The notes: a model not told the origin generated them from the letters alone. 64,000 nucleotides of DNA from a virus (IMGVR_UViG_3300009183_000070:16050-80049), one strand, 5' to 3'. Counted from the first letter of the stretch, positions 34,327 through 42,883 are shown. Made by a program: numbers and translations.

Positions 34327-34581
34327 TTAGTTATCTGCCAATTGATCATCTGAGTCTGTAATGGCAGATATCTGTCCTTTTGGGGCACGGCTATCGATTT
34401 CAACCGAATTGGATGCTGATGCCAATTCAGATCGAAGAACCATGACCTTTTTGGGGGCTTCGATACCAATCCTTACCTTATTACGATTATCGATTCTTAC
34501 AATTGTTAGGGTTATGGGTTCCTCAAGACCGGGAACCCGAACGATTATTTGCTCATCCTTTTTGCGACTTAGTACCAACAT
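34327..34581 (-). CDS. csrA: CsrA-family RNA-binding regulator
   Basis: 84 residues (AAGGAAA upstream). MLVLSRKKDEQIIV (residues 1-14) and ITLTIVRIDNRNKVRIGIEAP (about 23-43) are the CsrA strands, with VMVLRSEL (about 47-54) the final helix start. The R-L-S-R-K-x-x-E-x-I box and V-x-I-G-I-x-A-P are RNA-contact elements. CsrA dimers bind ANGGA sites in leaders and block or stabilise mRNAs. A 25-residue acidic Ser/Asp tail is longer than usual. A phage copy could reprogram host translation or bind the GGA-containing hairpin leaders in this genome (inference). Confidence 0.93.
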   Translation of the reverse strand: MLVLSRKKDEQIIVRVPGLEEPITLTIVRIDNRNKVRIGIEAPKKVMVLRSELASASNSVEIDSRAPKGQISAITDSDDQLADN

Positions 34582-34678
34582 TTTTATTTCCTTTGTGGTA
34601 TTCCCCGTATATGACGGTTTTCTAAGTTAAGTTAGTTTTGTTTCATAGAAATTTTTCACTTCTGGCAAAAAAAAACGA

Positions 34679-34699
34679 TTTTGGTATTTACAACCAAAA
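34679..34699. promoter_or_regulatory. TTTTGGT/ACCAAAA palindrome
   Basis: Inverted repeat of 7 bp around ATTTACA in the 200-nt gap between divergent csrA and the host-like regulator. Size suits a dimeric operator. The gap also holds a CCGT/ACGG hairpin (34601-34613) before csrA. No further gene seen. Confidence 0.4.
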
Positions 34700-34790
34700 G
34701 TAATCAAATTACAAATGAGTTAATGGCACGAAATAAACCTTTCTATTGTTTGGAAGGTAGGTGTCATTAACTTTAGTTACTGGTGTCACT

Positions 34791-35240
34791 ATGAAGCACA
34801 ATAATAACAGCAACGGCGAATTTCGCCTTTTTTCCGAACAACTCAATCAGATTCGGGATTCTATTCGGGATCATGAAAAGGAAATTGAGACTCATATCGA
34901 GCATATTAGAAAGCTTCGACTCCAACAGAGGCGTTATGAAAAATGTAATCGTCTTCTTTCTGAAAATGATGATGACAACAAACCAGCCGCTACTCGATCC
35001 CGCTCTGCGTCAACAAATGATCCAAAACGCATGGCCTTGCCAGCACTTTTGGAAATGATCGGCCAACAACAGAACAAGGGAATCAGGTATAAGGATATGG
35101 CTGTTCTTGTGAAGAACTCTGGATATAGGAGCCATTCCAAGAACTTTAGCAACATGGTATATCAAGCACTTGAAAAACTTGTCAATAAAGGTAGGTTTCA
35201 GAAAGACAGGGAAACTCTTGAGTACACATACGCAGGTTGA
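34791..35240 (+). CDS. Host-like regulator with coiled coil and winged-helix-like domain
   Basis: 149 residues from ATG 34791; GTG 34761 is an alternative near GGAAGG. Residues 10-55 form a coiled coil (FSEQLNQIRDSIRDHEKEIE). The C-terminal half has MALPALLEMIGQQQNKG, IRYKDMAVLVKNSGYRSHSKN and VYQALEKLVNKGRFQKD. This domain (L-x-D-x-A-x-x-V-x-x-x-G-Y-x-S-x-x-x-N-F-x-x-x-V-Y-Q-x-L) is one I link to planctomycete proteins and to HARE-like DNA-binding domains. It supports a planctomycete host. A terminator follows. Confidence 0.7.
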   Translation: MKHNNNSNGEFRLFSEQLNQIRDSIRDHEKEIETHIEHIRKLRLQQRRYEKCNRLLSENDDDNKPAATRSRSASTNDPKRMALPALLEMIGQQQNKGIRYKDMAVLVKNSGYRSHSKNFSNMVYQALEKLVNKGRFQKDRETLEYTYAG

Positions 35241-35264
35241 TTCAAGATGTTGTTGAATATTTCA

Positions 35265-35296
35265 AGCAGACAGGTCAATCCTGTCTGCTTTTTTGT
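35265..35296 (+). terminator. Rho-independent terminator
   Basis: Stem AGCAGACAGG / CCTGTCTGCT with a 5-nt loop and T tract, 24 nt after the host-like regulator. Confidence 0.92.
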
Positions 35297-35399
35297 TTGC
35301 CCTCGAATAATAAGAAAAAACATATATACTCCGACAGGCCAATGAGGTAGATTGCATCTGGAAATCCATCGAAAGATGTGGCTCTGTAAGGAGTTTCGC

Positions 35400-36662
35400 A
35401 TGGCTAGGAAAAAGGGGCCTTTTTGTGATTATTGCGGTCTTGCTAGTTCTCAAGTTGGAACACTTGTAGAAGGCCCAACAATTGACAAAGAGCAGAATGG
35501 CAGACCAGCAGGAAATAAGGTTTACATTTGTGCTGAGTGTATAGATGTTTGCCAGTCGATGGTTCGCAAAAAGTCTTCAACCAAGTTCAAGCTGGATGAT
35601 TTGCCAACCCCAAAGCAAATTGTTGAAGAGCTTGATAAATCAATCATTGGTCAAGATAGGGCCAAGAAATCGCTTGCAGTCGCAATTATCAATCACTACA
35701 AGCGTTTGTCCCAAAATGTCGAAGTGACTGATGATGATCCATTTTCGGATGTGACAATTGAAAAGTCCAACATTCTTTTAATTGGCCCAACAGGAAGCGG
35801 CAAAACATCTCTTGCCAGAACAATATCGAAAATGTTGCGTGTTCCATTTGCAATTGGAGATGCCACTACTCTCACCGAAGCTGGATATGTGGGAGAAGAT
35901 GTGGAAAACCTCGTCCTCAAGATATTGAGGGAGGCCGACTTTGATGTCGATTTGGCTCAGACTGGAATCATCTTTTTAGACGAAATCGACAAGATTGGGA
36001 AGACATCCCACAATGTGAGCATTACTAGGGATGTGAGCGGAGAAGGAGTGCAGCAAGCACTTTTGAAAATGCTTGAAGGAACAATATGCAATGTGCCACC
36101 GGGAGGAGGCAGAAAGCATCCTGAACAACAGTTTGTTCAGGTTGATACCACAAATGTGCTTTTCGTTTGCGGAGGTGCATTTAATGGTCTTGATGATATT
36201 GTTAAACGCAGAATCGGTAAAAAAAGCATGGGATTCAATAGCACTGCCAAAAATGAAAATGAAGATTGGTTTCTCGAACAAGTCACTCAAGAGGACTTGA
36301 TTGAATACGGTATGATTCCTGAGCTTGTTGGCAGGCTTCCAATCGTGACTCCTTTGCGGGGTCTTGATGAAGAAGCTTTATTGAAAATTTTGACTGAACC
36401 TAAAGACGCATTGATTAAGCAATATCAAAAAATGTGTTGGCAGGACGATGTTAAGCTCGTATTTACGAATGATTCCTTGAGATCCATAGCAAAGAAAGCT
36501 ATTGATATAGGAACTGGAGCTAGGGGTCTGAGAACAGTCATGGAGGGATTTATGATTGAAATTATGTACAATTTGTCCGAACATCAGGGAGAAAAAGTCA
36601 CTGTGACTAAGGAAGTAGTGGATGGACAACCAGCTAAATTTAGCAAAAATTTGGCAGCATAG
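35400..36662 (+). CDS. clpX: ClpX, ATP-dependent protease unfoldase subunit
   Basis: 420 residues from ATG 35400 (TAAGGAG upstream). Zinc-binding Cys9/12/44/47 (FCDYCG and CAECIDVC). Walker [10 protein letters not shown] (129-137), pore loop GYVGED (162-167), Walker [10 protein letters not shown] (192-200), pore-2/ISP region and sensor 2 [12 protein letters not shown] near the C-terminus. All ClpX elements are present and the length is normal. ClpX recognises and unfolds tagged proteins for ClpP. No clpP is in the window, so it may use host ClpP or act alone on virion or host factors. Codon use looks more host-like than its neighbours. Confidence 0.96.
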   Translation: MARKKGPFCDYCGLASSQVGTLVEGPTIDKEQNGRPAGNKVYICAECIDVCQSMVRKKSSTKFKLDDLPTPKQIVEELDKSIIGQDRAKKSLAVAIINHYKRLSQNVEVTDDDPFSDVTIEKSNILLIGPTGSGKTSLARTISKMLRVPFAIGDATTLTEAGYVGEDVENLVLKILREADFDVDLAQTGIIFLDEIDKIGKTSHNVSITRDVSGEGVQQALLKMLEGTICNVPPGGGRKHPEQQFVQVDTTNVLFVCGGAFNGLDDIVKRRIGKKSMGFNSTAKNENEDWFLEQVTQEDLIEYGMIPELVGRLPIVTPLRGLDEEALLKILTEPKDALIKQYQKMCWQDDVKLVFTNDSLRSIAKKAIDIGTGARGLRTVMEGFMIEIMYNLSEHQGEKVTVTKEVVDGQPAKFSKNLAA

Positions 36663-36688
36663 TTGACAAAAATAAGGCATTCTGTCTT

Positions 36689-37345
36689 ATGGACAAACAA
36701 TTAAAAAAACTTACTCTTTGCGGGGATGTTCATGGCAATATCCCCGCATATCTTGATCTTGTCAAAAATTCAGATTATTCAATACAACTTGGCGATCTCG
36801 GCTTTAGTTACAAGCCGATTATATTTAATGTTTCATCTGAATTTCACAAAATTGTAGCTGGAAATCATGATAATTATACTATAGAGAAAGGTGTGTTCGT
36901 TGATCAAACATCACATTTTCTTGGTGATTTTGGTGTTCATGTTGTTCCTGAAATCGGCTCTTTCTTTTTCATTCGTGGAGGACAAAGCATCGACAGGGAT
37001 CAAAGGCTTGTTGGGATAGATTGGTGGCATGAAGAGGAATTGAGCTACGAAAAATGTGTTCAGGCTTGCAATTATTACCAAGAAATCAAGCCAGAAATCG
37101 TAATATCTCATGAATGCCCAAAAGAAGTAATTCCTTATGTGTCTAAAATGGAGAGATATAACGGAAGGCCTATAAGGGAAAGCAGGACTTCTTTGATTTT
37201 GCAAAATATGATTGAAATCCATAGACCTAGGCATTGGTTTTTTGGTCATTATCATGTAAGTTGGTCTATGATGATAGGTAGAACGCAATTTCGTTGCCTG
37301 AACGAGCTTGAAACATTTAACATATTTGAAGGCGGTCTTTCATGA
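36689..37345 (+). CDS. Metallophosphoesterase
   Basis: 218 residues. LTLCGDVHGNIPAYL (GDxHG), YSIQLGDLGF (GD), IVAGNHDNYTI (GNHD), VISHECPKE (H) and WFFGHYHVSW (GHxH) give all five motifs of calcineurin-like phosphoesterases. It is closest in layout to small phage/bacterial phosphatases of the Ser/Thr-phosphatase type. It starts 26 nt after clpX and overlaps the next gene by 4 nt. Second phosphoesterase in the window; the two differ. Confidence 0.85.
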   Translation: MDKQLKKLTLCGDVHGNIPAYLDLVKNSDYSIQLGDLGFSYKPIIFNVSSEFHKIVAGNHDNYTIEKGVFVDQTSHFLGDFGVHVVPEIGSFFFIRGGQSIDRDQRLVGIDWWHEEELSYEKCVQACNYYQEIKPEIVISHECPKEVIPYVSKMERYNGRPIRESRTSLILQNMIEIHRPRHWFFGHYHVSWSMMIGRTQFRCLNELETFNIFEGGLS

Positions 37346-37938
37346 ACTACTTGGTGTCAACATTTCTTGATGAAGAGAGTTGGGAAAAGTTTGGACTTAA
37401 TTGGTTGAGAAGCGCCAAATCTGCTTCATTACAGGCTTTGATTATTGGCAAGAATTTGCCTGAAGTCGCACAACAGAAAATTAAAGAGTTGAATTACAAA
37501 TTTGTTCCAGTCGAAAATAAATTCAAGACTGATTGTAATTTTCATTACACTCTTTCACGCAATCTTGAAAAAGGACAAAGATGTTTGTGGACAAGACCTG
37601 ATTTGTTGCCAAAGGCAGGATTTGAAACTGATGCAGATGTTACATGCTCTTATTCTAATATAAATATAAATGATTTGGTTTCTCCAGTCATCAATCTTTA
37701 TGACAGAGCAGCCATGATCCAGTCTTTGCAACAGAATATTGAAAAAATACATGGAAAATATTTGTCGAGTAATTACATGCTCGGAACATCTGATTTTTGG
37801 AATGGTCTTTTTGGATGCAGGGCTTACTTATTTGAGAAAGGATATTTGCAAGGAAGTGGACACAGCGATGATTTGGTATTAAACTTTTTCATAGTCTTTG
37901 CAAACTCTTTTTCTGTAGAAGTGAAAAACTATGCCTGA
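37342..37938 (+). CDS. Hypothetical, possible glycan-related protein
   Basis: 198 residues, starting on the ATGA of the phosphoesterase gene. SASLQALIIGKNLPEVAQQKI suggests a Rossmann-like start, CLWTRPDLLPKAGF and LGTSDFWNGLFGCRAYLFEKG and HSDDLVLNFFI resemble glycosyltransferase-A acceptor loops, but I do not see a DxD. Context (glycosyltransferases after it) agrees. Function not established. Confidence 0.5.
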   Translation: MNYLVSTFLDEESWEKFGLNWLRSAKSASLQALIIGKNLPEVAQQKIKELNYKFVPVENKFKTDCNFHYTLSRNLEKGQRCLWTRPDLLPKAGFETDADVTCSYSNININDLVSPVINLYDRAAMIQSLQQNIEKIHGKYLSSNYMLGTSDFWNGLFGCRAYLFEKGYLQGSGHSDDLVLNFFIVFANSFSVEVKNYA

Positions 37939-38050
37939 TTTCATACCAATGACACTATTTCATATTGGGTCTTTTGTTTTTTTTATGATTGCAATGACCT
38001 TTGTATGTCTTTTTTTTATGGTAATATCGGAGCCCGGTGATAAAGAATGA
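37931..38050 (+). CDS. 39-residue membrane peptide
   Basis: ATG 37931 lies inside the end of the previous gene and its TGA (38048-38050) overlaps the ATG of the next gene (ATGA), so it fills the gap exactly. The peptide is one transmembrane helix (LFHIGSFVFFMIAMTFVCLFF) with an acidic tail SEPGDKE. This coupling supports a real gene. Role unknown; small membrane peptides in phages can affect host membrane proteins. Confidence 0.55.
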   Translation: MPDFIPMTLFHIGSFVFFMIAMTFVCLFFMVISEPGDKE

Positions 38051-38478
38051 GCATTCTCTTATTTGTTTATGGAACTTTGAAAAATAATTTCTCTCGTTCC
38101 CTTGCAAATTTCAATCAGCACTATTTGGGAACAGCAAAGACAACACCAGAATACGCCATGTTTGCTCTCGGTGGTTATCCAGCCTTGCTAAATAAAAAGC
38201 TAGCAGTGCAAAATGATGTCGTTGCTGATAGGTCAATTTTTGGTGAAATATGGGAAATCGATGATGAGTGTGTCGTAAAATGTGATAAAATTGAAGGTGT
38301 TGATTTTGACCTCTTTGAAAGAAGCCGCATTGATATTGAGGAATTCACTTTGTTAAATTTGCCTCTTCATAAAAGTGTATGGCAAGATGTCGAACTTAAA
38401 AAATCTTGGGCTTATTTGTACAAAAAGCCGATTAGAGGTGCTGCAAACTGTGGCTCATATTGGCCTCGTCATGGATGA
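38047..38478 (+). CDS. Gamma-glutamylcyclotransferase-like (AIG2-like) protein
   Basis: 143 residues. LLFVYGTLKNNFS (residues 4-16) is the family's YGTLK substrate loop, MFALGGYPALL (about 38-48) and ADRSIFGEIWEIDDE (about 60-75, with the catalytic Glu region GEIWEI) follow, and WAYLYKKP closes. Family members cut gamma-glutamyl amide or amine adducts to give 5-oxoproline. Together with the amidoligase gene it could act on gamma-glutamyl-type modifications (inference). Starts on the stop codon of the membrane peptide. Confidence 0.82.
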   Translation: MSILLFVYGTLKNNFSRSLANFNQHYLGTAKTTPEYAMFALGGYPALLNKKLAVQNDVVADRSIFGEIWEIDDECVVKCDKIEGVDFDLFERSRIDIEEFTLLNLPLHKSVWQDVELKKSWAYLYKKPIRGAANCGSYWPRHG

Positions 38479-38503
38479 TTAAAATTTACGGAAATTAATT
38501 AAA

Positions 38504-38872
38504 ATGGTTATTTTTTTATCTTTTCTTGGCGGGATTTTATTTGCATCAACTATTTTCTTTTTGTACAGAATTTCTCTTGTTGGTCAAATTGAATCACTGC
38601 AAAATAAATCGGTTCTCGATGATCTTGAAATAGCTACCAAGGAGCAATTGCTCAAGGAATTCAGGAGCAGACCAAATAATTCATATATTCTTTTGATGCC
38701 TCTCAATAAAAAAGATGAAGCTGGCATGAATATTGAACTGAATTCATTCTCGCCATACGACAGCGTTAGTCTTTTGCATTTGGCAACTTGTCTTATATTC
38801 CGTGACATGAAAAATAGAGGAATGAGTGTGCCTGATTTGCCTCCAATTGATGAATATGACGATCAATTATGA
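38504..38872 (+). CDS. Membrane-anchored hypothetical protein
   Basis: 122 residues. VIFLSFLGGILFASTIFFLY (residues 2-21) is a transmembrane helix and QIESLQNKSVLDDLEIATKEQLLKE a coiled coil, with a soluble tail. Ends in ATGA shared with the next gene. Function unknown. Confidence 0.55.
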   Translation: MVIFLSFLGGILFASTIFFLYRISLVGQIESLQNKSVLDDLEIATKEQLLKEFRSRPNNSYILLMPLNKKDEAGMNIELNSFSPYDSVSLLHLATCLIFRDMKNRGMSVPDLPPIDEYDDQL

Positions 38873-40011
38873 AAAAAAAAGCAAAAATATGTCTTAACAC
38901 AATGGTCGCAAATGAATCTCATGTTATTTTGAGAATGTTGGAATCTTGTTGGAAATATATTGATTATTGGATTATTCAGGACAACGGCTCCAAAGATGGA
39001 ACTCAGCAACTTATCACTAATTTTTTTGCTGAAAAAGAAATCGAAGGATTTCTTTATGAAACTAATTGGCAATATCCCGGTATCAACAGAGATGATGCTT
39101 TGCAAAAATGTCTTGTCGCCAATCATGGTTGCGACTGGATTTTGAGAATAGATGCTGACGAATCAATTCAAGTAAGCGATGATTTCGATTGGAGTCTTCT
39201 AGAAGATAATTCCATTCAAAGTTTTAACATTATGGCTTCTCAAGGAAATTGCATTTACCATAGGTGTTGGTTGTGGAATGCTAAACTGCCTTGGAAGTTC
39301 AAGCACGACAAAAGACATGAAATTATTTACCTAGATGGAGTTGGGGAAGGATTCCAAAGATATCCTATGCCTGATGGATTTAGGCATGTTGTATTTGGTG
39401 ATGGAAAATCTTGGTTCAATCCTACTAAGTTCTATGGCGATGCTCTTGAAATAGAAAAAGATTTGTTAACATCTGGCAAAATGAAATCTGACTTTTATCA
39501 TTTGTTTTACATTGCCAAAAGCTATCGTGATGCAGTTCTCAGCACGGATTCAAATTGGCCTTTTGGTGTGATCCATAGGGATGAATGCACAAGAAGAGCA
39601 ATTTTCTTCTTTGAAAGATACCTTGATACTGCTCATGATTATGGAAAAAACAAAGATCCTAAATATATTGATGAAATGGGTTACATATCATTAATTTCAA
39701 TTTCAGAATGTTATAGATTGATGGGCCAACACGAAAAATCACTCAATTGTCTCAGTGAAGCCGAAAAATTCTGCCCTGAGAGAAATGAACATTTATTGGA
39801 AATGGCTCATGTTTTTCTTGATATTGGTGAAAATCTAGATGCTTTAAGAGTTTTGATAAGAGCTTCTTCTCCTGAGAGAAAAAATCCTTTCCCTAATTAT
39901 ACTTTATTTTTGAATAATGACGCTTATTGCGACACAGGAGACTACATCCATCATCTTTGCCAAGAAATTCATCAGATTATTGTTGAAAAATCTTTGATAA
40001 TTCAACAATAG
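38869..40011 (+). CDS. Glycosyltransferase family 2 with TPR-like tail
   Basis: 380 residues. ICLNTMVANESHVILRML (about 6-23), WIIQDNGSKDGTQQLI (about 37-52), WILRIDADESIQV (about 88-100, DAD at DxD) and a long GT-A end with WKFKHDKRHEIIYL (HE). From about 265, helices LISISECYRLMGQHEKSLNCLSEAE and LLEMAHVFLDIGENLDALRVL look like tetratricopeptide repeats. SunS-like/O-GlcNAc-type layouts have this fusion; the repeats would select a protein acceptor. This suggests protein glycosylation by the phage. Convergent overlap of 35 nt with a HAD gene. Confidence 0.8.
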   Translation: MKKKAKICLNTMVANESHVILRMLESCWKYIDYWIIQDNGSKDGTQQLITNFFAEKEIEGFLYETNWQYPGINRDDALQKCLVANHGCDWILRIDADESIQVSDDFDWSLLEDNSIQSFNIMASQGNCIYHRCWLWNAKLPWKFKHDKRHEIIYLDGVGEGFQRYPMPDGFRHVVFGDGKSWFNPTKFYGDALEIEKDLLTSGKMKSDFYHLFYIAKSYRDAVLSTDSNWPFGVIHRDECTRRAIFFFERYLDTAHDYGKNKDPKYIDEMGYISLISISECYRLMGQHEKSLNCLSEAEKFCPERNEHLLEMAHVFLDIGENLDALRVLIRASSPERKNPFPNYTLFLNNDAYCDTGDYIHHLCQEIHQIIVEKSLIIQQ

Positions 40012-40453
40012 TTTCATCGGCATTCTTGTGTCTAATCGCTTTGCCGCCCATTTCTTTCCATTCTTTGATATTAATGTCAAGATCATCAATTAAAATGTTG
40101 TTTTCGCAAGAGTATTTCTTTTTCTTATCACTATGAGAAACGCACAATACTCTTGATGATGGGATGCCAAGATTGTTTTTGCACCATATTTTTTTACCTC
40201 TGGCAGCAGCACGATATCCAGAACAAGATGTTAGGATGAATGGATTGTATTTTTTGATATGGTCCCATAAAGTCGTGCAATCTTCTGTTCTAGGTAGATT
40301 TGCCCAGAAATCACAGTTTTCCTTTTCGCTAAGACTTTCCATGTGTTCGTAAAATTTGATACTGAAAATTGGCAAAATGTCATATCCGTATAAATCATTC
40401 ATATGTTTTTCTAAATCAACTAAAACTCCATCTAAGTCGCAAAAAATAACCAT
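39977..40453 (-). CDS. HAD-like phosphatase (5'-nucleotidase/NTPase type)
   Basis: 158 residues (GAGGG upstream). MVIFCDLDGVLVDLE (DxDGV, residues 1-15), PFILTSCSGYRAAARGK (motif II, Ser), then NNILIDDLDINIKEWKEMGG (DD, about 117-136). This is the DUF/phage 5'(3')-deoxyribonucleotidase-like HAD type. It would dephosphorylate nucleotides or sugar phosphates. Overlaps the convergent glycosyltransferase end. Confidence 0.85.
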   Translation of the reverse strand: MVIFCDLDGVLVDLEKHMNDLYGYDILPIFSIKFYEHMESLSEKENCDFWANLPRTEDCTTLWDHIKKYNPFILTSCSGYRAAARGKKIWCKNNLGIPSSRVLCVSHSDKKKKYSCENNILIDDLDINIKEWKEMGGKAIRHKNADETIVELSKIFQQ

Positions 40454-40578
40454 GTGTTTTTCCCTCGTTGCTCAATATTAACTTAAAACTGTTTGAAATG
40501 CTAGTTTACTATTTTTTCAAAACGCTGTATATTGAACCCACTAGATGACAGAAACGCCATGATGGCATGAGGAATCAG

Positions 40579-40854
40579 ATGAAAAATCTTATGGGAAAAA
40601 ACCAAACCTTGCAGCTATACAAGGTGATAGCATCTTATGATAAAGATATAGACGATTGGTTTGTCGAAAGATTAGAAGCTACAGATACTTTTTTTGAAAT
40701 CAAAGTTCCTAGCCAAGAGGAAATTTGCAAAAAAGTTGGAGTGAATAGGAAAAGGCACATAGCATTAGTTAGTAAGAATGATGTTTTCATTTGTGAAAAG
40801 TCAACCAATCGTCCAGTGGCATACTTGAAAAAGGCAACCAAAGTTGATGATTAG
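40579..40854 (+). CDS. Small hypothetical protein
   Basis: 91 residues from ATG 40579, chosen for GAGGA at a good distance; ATG 40567 is an alternative. TLQLYKVIASYDKDIDDWFVE and FEIKVPSQEEICKKVGV suggest a small alpha/beta protein. Not recognised. A GCCAT/ATGGC mini-hairpin lies just upstream. Confidence 0.55.
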   Translation: MKNLMGKNQTLQLYKVIASYDKDIDDWFVERLEATDTFFEIKVPSQEEICKKVGVNRKRHIALVSKNDVFICEKSTNRPVAYLKKATKVDD

Positions 40855-40861
40855 CCGGGAT

Positions 40862-41143
40862 TCACGGATTAGTTTTATTTTCTTGCACTAATTCAAGAAC
40901 CTTTGGCTTTTGGCCGATATATGTTTCATAACATTGAATGGCTTTTGTGCCATACAGAGTAAATGTATCTCCATATTTTAACGGTTTGTTCCAGTATGGA
41001 ATAATAACTTGGACGCTTTTAAGTCCAAGTATTATATTTTCCATGCTGTTTGGCAATGTCTGACTTGCAAGTTCAACAGGATCAATTGGATTGACCCTGA
41101 ATGTGTACTTGGGTTCTAACTTCATGTTTTTTGGTTTGCCCAC
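40862..41143 (-). CDS. Small protein sharing the GDTFTL domain with the 20.5-kb protein
   Basis: 93 residues from GTG 41143 with AAGGAG upstream (a TTG at 41158 is possible). VQVIIPYWNKPLKYGDTFTLYG (split here as VQVIIPYWNKP and LKYGDTFTLYG) followed by KPKVLELV is the same unit as FVPGWPNALKNGDTFTLHG and TVLEIF in the protein at 20527. A free-standing copy of this unit suggests a reused structural module. Function unknown. Confidence 0.55.
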   Translation of the reverse strand: MGKPKNMKLEPKYTFRVNPIDPVELASQTLPNSMENIILGLKSVQVIIPYWNKPLKYGDTFTLYGTKAIQCYETYIGQKPKVLELVQENKTNP

Positions 41144-41187
41144 GATTTCTCCTTTCAATATTTAAGTTAAAAAAATCAAATATTGAT

Positions 41188-41243
41188 TTGACATGATCAA
41201 TTTATGGAAATATTCTTAATATAAATCTGTCATAAAATGACGG
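41188..41243 (+). promoter_or_regulatory. Sigma-70-like promoter with 5' CTGTCAT/ATGACGG hairpin
   Basis: TTGACA (41188-41193), 17 nt, TATTCT (41211-41216), then CTGTCAT/ATGACGG inverted repeat at 41227-41243 and GGAGGTCGAT before the sigma-factor ATG at 41271. This is the clearest host-type promoter in the window. Confidence 0.6.
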
Positions 41244-41270
41244 ATATTCGTTTAAGAATCGGAGGTCGAT

Positions 41271-42185
41271 ATGAGCGAGAAAAAGACTGATTCAGTAATT
41301 AAATTTTTTTCTGATGAAAATTCTTTCTCAAATCTAAAAATGAGGGTAGCTATACTTGGAAAGATGCCTGATTTTGTTTCTTTTCAAAAAGGCATTCAAA
41401 AAATTGAAAAGATCAAGATGGAAAAGATAAATCCTGAAATGATGCCTTGTTACAAATCTCCTCTTTTGACTAAGGAACAAGAGGTTCATTTATTCAGAAA
41501 GTTTAATTATCTCAAATATAAAGCCAATAGTCTTTATGGAATTGAAAAAGAATCCAAATTCTTTGATGTAAAGAAGAAATTAGCAGATCACATCTATAAA
41601 AAAGCCATCCAAACCAGAAACTTGATTGCTGAAAGCAATTTCAGGCTGGCTACTCAAATCATGAAACACAAGAAGGGCAATCAAGACTCCAACACAGAAT
41701 CCGTATTGAGCGATGCTTACTGGGATGTACTCAAAGCGGTAGAATATTTCAACTGGACATTGGGACTCAGATTCAGCACTTATGCCACATGGGTAGTTAA
41801 GAAGAACTATTTTAGAGAAGCCAAGAACAAACAGACCAACTCGGAAAAGTTGACATTTCTTGATGATTCAAGAGCCGAAAATATTGAAGATCGAAATGGA
41901 ATTAGTTCAGAAGAAAAAAATCAAGAAGCTAGGCAATATATGGTCAATAAGCTTATAAACTTATTGATTAAAGAAAATATAGGAACAGATAGGGCTAGGC
42001 AAGCTTATGTGCTTGAAAACTACTTTGGTGTCAACGGAAGAAAAAAGCTCACCCTTGAGCAGATTAGTTCACAGATTGGCGTAACAAAAGAAAGAGTGCG
42101 TCAATTGAAGGAAAAAGGATTGCAGTGGATAAGGCAAAAGGTAAACGATCTTAATCTTAACATGGAAGATGCTAGTTACTTTTGA
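41271..42185 (+). CDS. Sigma-70 family factor, planctomycete-like
   Basis: 304 residues with GGAGGT upstream. LLTKEQEVHLFRKFNYLKYKA (about 65-85) is the region 1.2/2.1-like part, NLIAESNFRLATQIM (about 117-131) region 2.1, WTLGLRFSTYATWVVKKNYF (about 162-181) region 2.3/2.4, and LTLEQISSQIGVTKERVRQLKEK (about 258-280) region 4.2. All needed parts for promoter recognition are present. EQEVHLFRK-NYLK is a form I link to planctomycete primary-type sigma factors. It may recruit host polymerase to the sigma-70-like phage promoters. Confidence 0.9.
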   Translation: MSEKKTDSVIKFFSDENSFSNLKMRVAILGKMPDFVSFQKGIQKIEKIKMEKINPEMMPCYKSPLLTKEQEVHLFRKFNYLKYKANSLYGIEKESKFFDVKKKLADHIYKKAIQTRNLIAESNFRLATQIMKHKKGNQDSNTESVLSDAYWDVLKAVEYFNWTLGLRFSTYATWVVKKNYFREAKNKQTNSEKLTFLDDSRAENIEDRNGISSEEKNQEARQYMVNKLINLLIKENIGTDRARQAYVLENYFGVNGRKKLTLEQISSQIGVTKERVRQLKEKGLQWIRQKVNDLNLNMEDASYF

Positions 42186-42883
42186 AAAACAACATCCAAA
42201 AACTTGATGTTATAATTCTTTCTTATACGAAAGATTTGTGTTACTACGGACTAACACAAAGATGCATATCATCTTTGTTTAGAAATAATATAAATTTATC
42301 ATTGAATGTTATAGTTGTAGAAACAAATAGTAATTTAGAAAATGAATATTTGTTTTATAACGGATGTAAGGTTGTTTTACCTTGCGAAGAATTTAATTAC
42401 AATAAATTTATGAATATAGGACTTCAATATTGTAATTCAGAATTTGTTATGATGTGTAATAATGATTTGATATTTGGACACAATTCGGCAGAAAACCTTT
42501 TACAAACTATGATAAGCAATGACATGAAAAGCGCATGTCCTCTTGAGCCAAACTGGCATAAAACAAAACTGAGCGAAGTGGAATATCAGTCGCCAATTTT
42601 GGAAGGATATGAGGTTGAAAAACATATTGTTGGTTGGTGTATTTGCGCTGATAGAAAGATGTTGTGTGATAATCAAATTTTGGATGAAAAGTTTTCTTTT
42701 TGGTATCAAGATAATGATTATGCCAATACATTGAAGAAATTAAACATAAAGCACTTTCTTGTAAAATCCAGTCATGTCTATCATGAATTTAGCATTTCGC
42801 ACAAACTACTAGGAAACAGAGCGCACGAATTAACACATGGCTTAAAAAGCGTTTACGAAGAAAAGTGGCAAGGCAACTATTGA
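42182..42883 (+). CDS. Family 2-like glycosyltransferase
   Basis: 233 residues from TTG 42182 overlapping the sigma-factor stop. LDVIILSYTKDLCYYGLTQR (residues 8-27), LNVIVVETNSN and FVMMCNNDLIFGHNS (about 90-104, NND) give the GT-A set. EKFSFWYQDNDYANTLKKLN is the C-terminal acidic site. Donor unknown. Fifth glycosyltransferase in the window. Confidence 0.8.
   Translation: MKNNIQKLDVIILSYTKDLCYYGLTQRCISSLFRNNINLSLNVIVVETNSNLENEYLFYNGCKVVLPCEEFNYNKFMNIGLQYCNSEFVMMCNNDLIFGHNSAENLLQTMISNDMKSACPLEPNWHKTKLSEVEYQSPILEGYEVEKHIVGWCICADRKMLCDNQILDEKFSFWYQDNDYANTLKKLNIKHFLVKSSHVYHEFSISHKLLGNRAHELTHGLKSVYEEKWQGNY

Noticed and set aside
35400-36662. Bacterial chromosome or prophage explanation from clpX, csrA and parB-like
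   Set aside because: No ribosomal, metabolic or integrase genes; surrounding genes are phage-type and densely packed.
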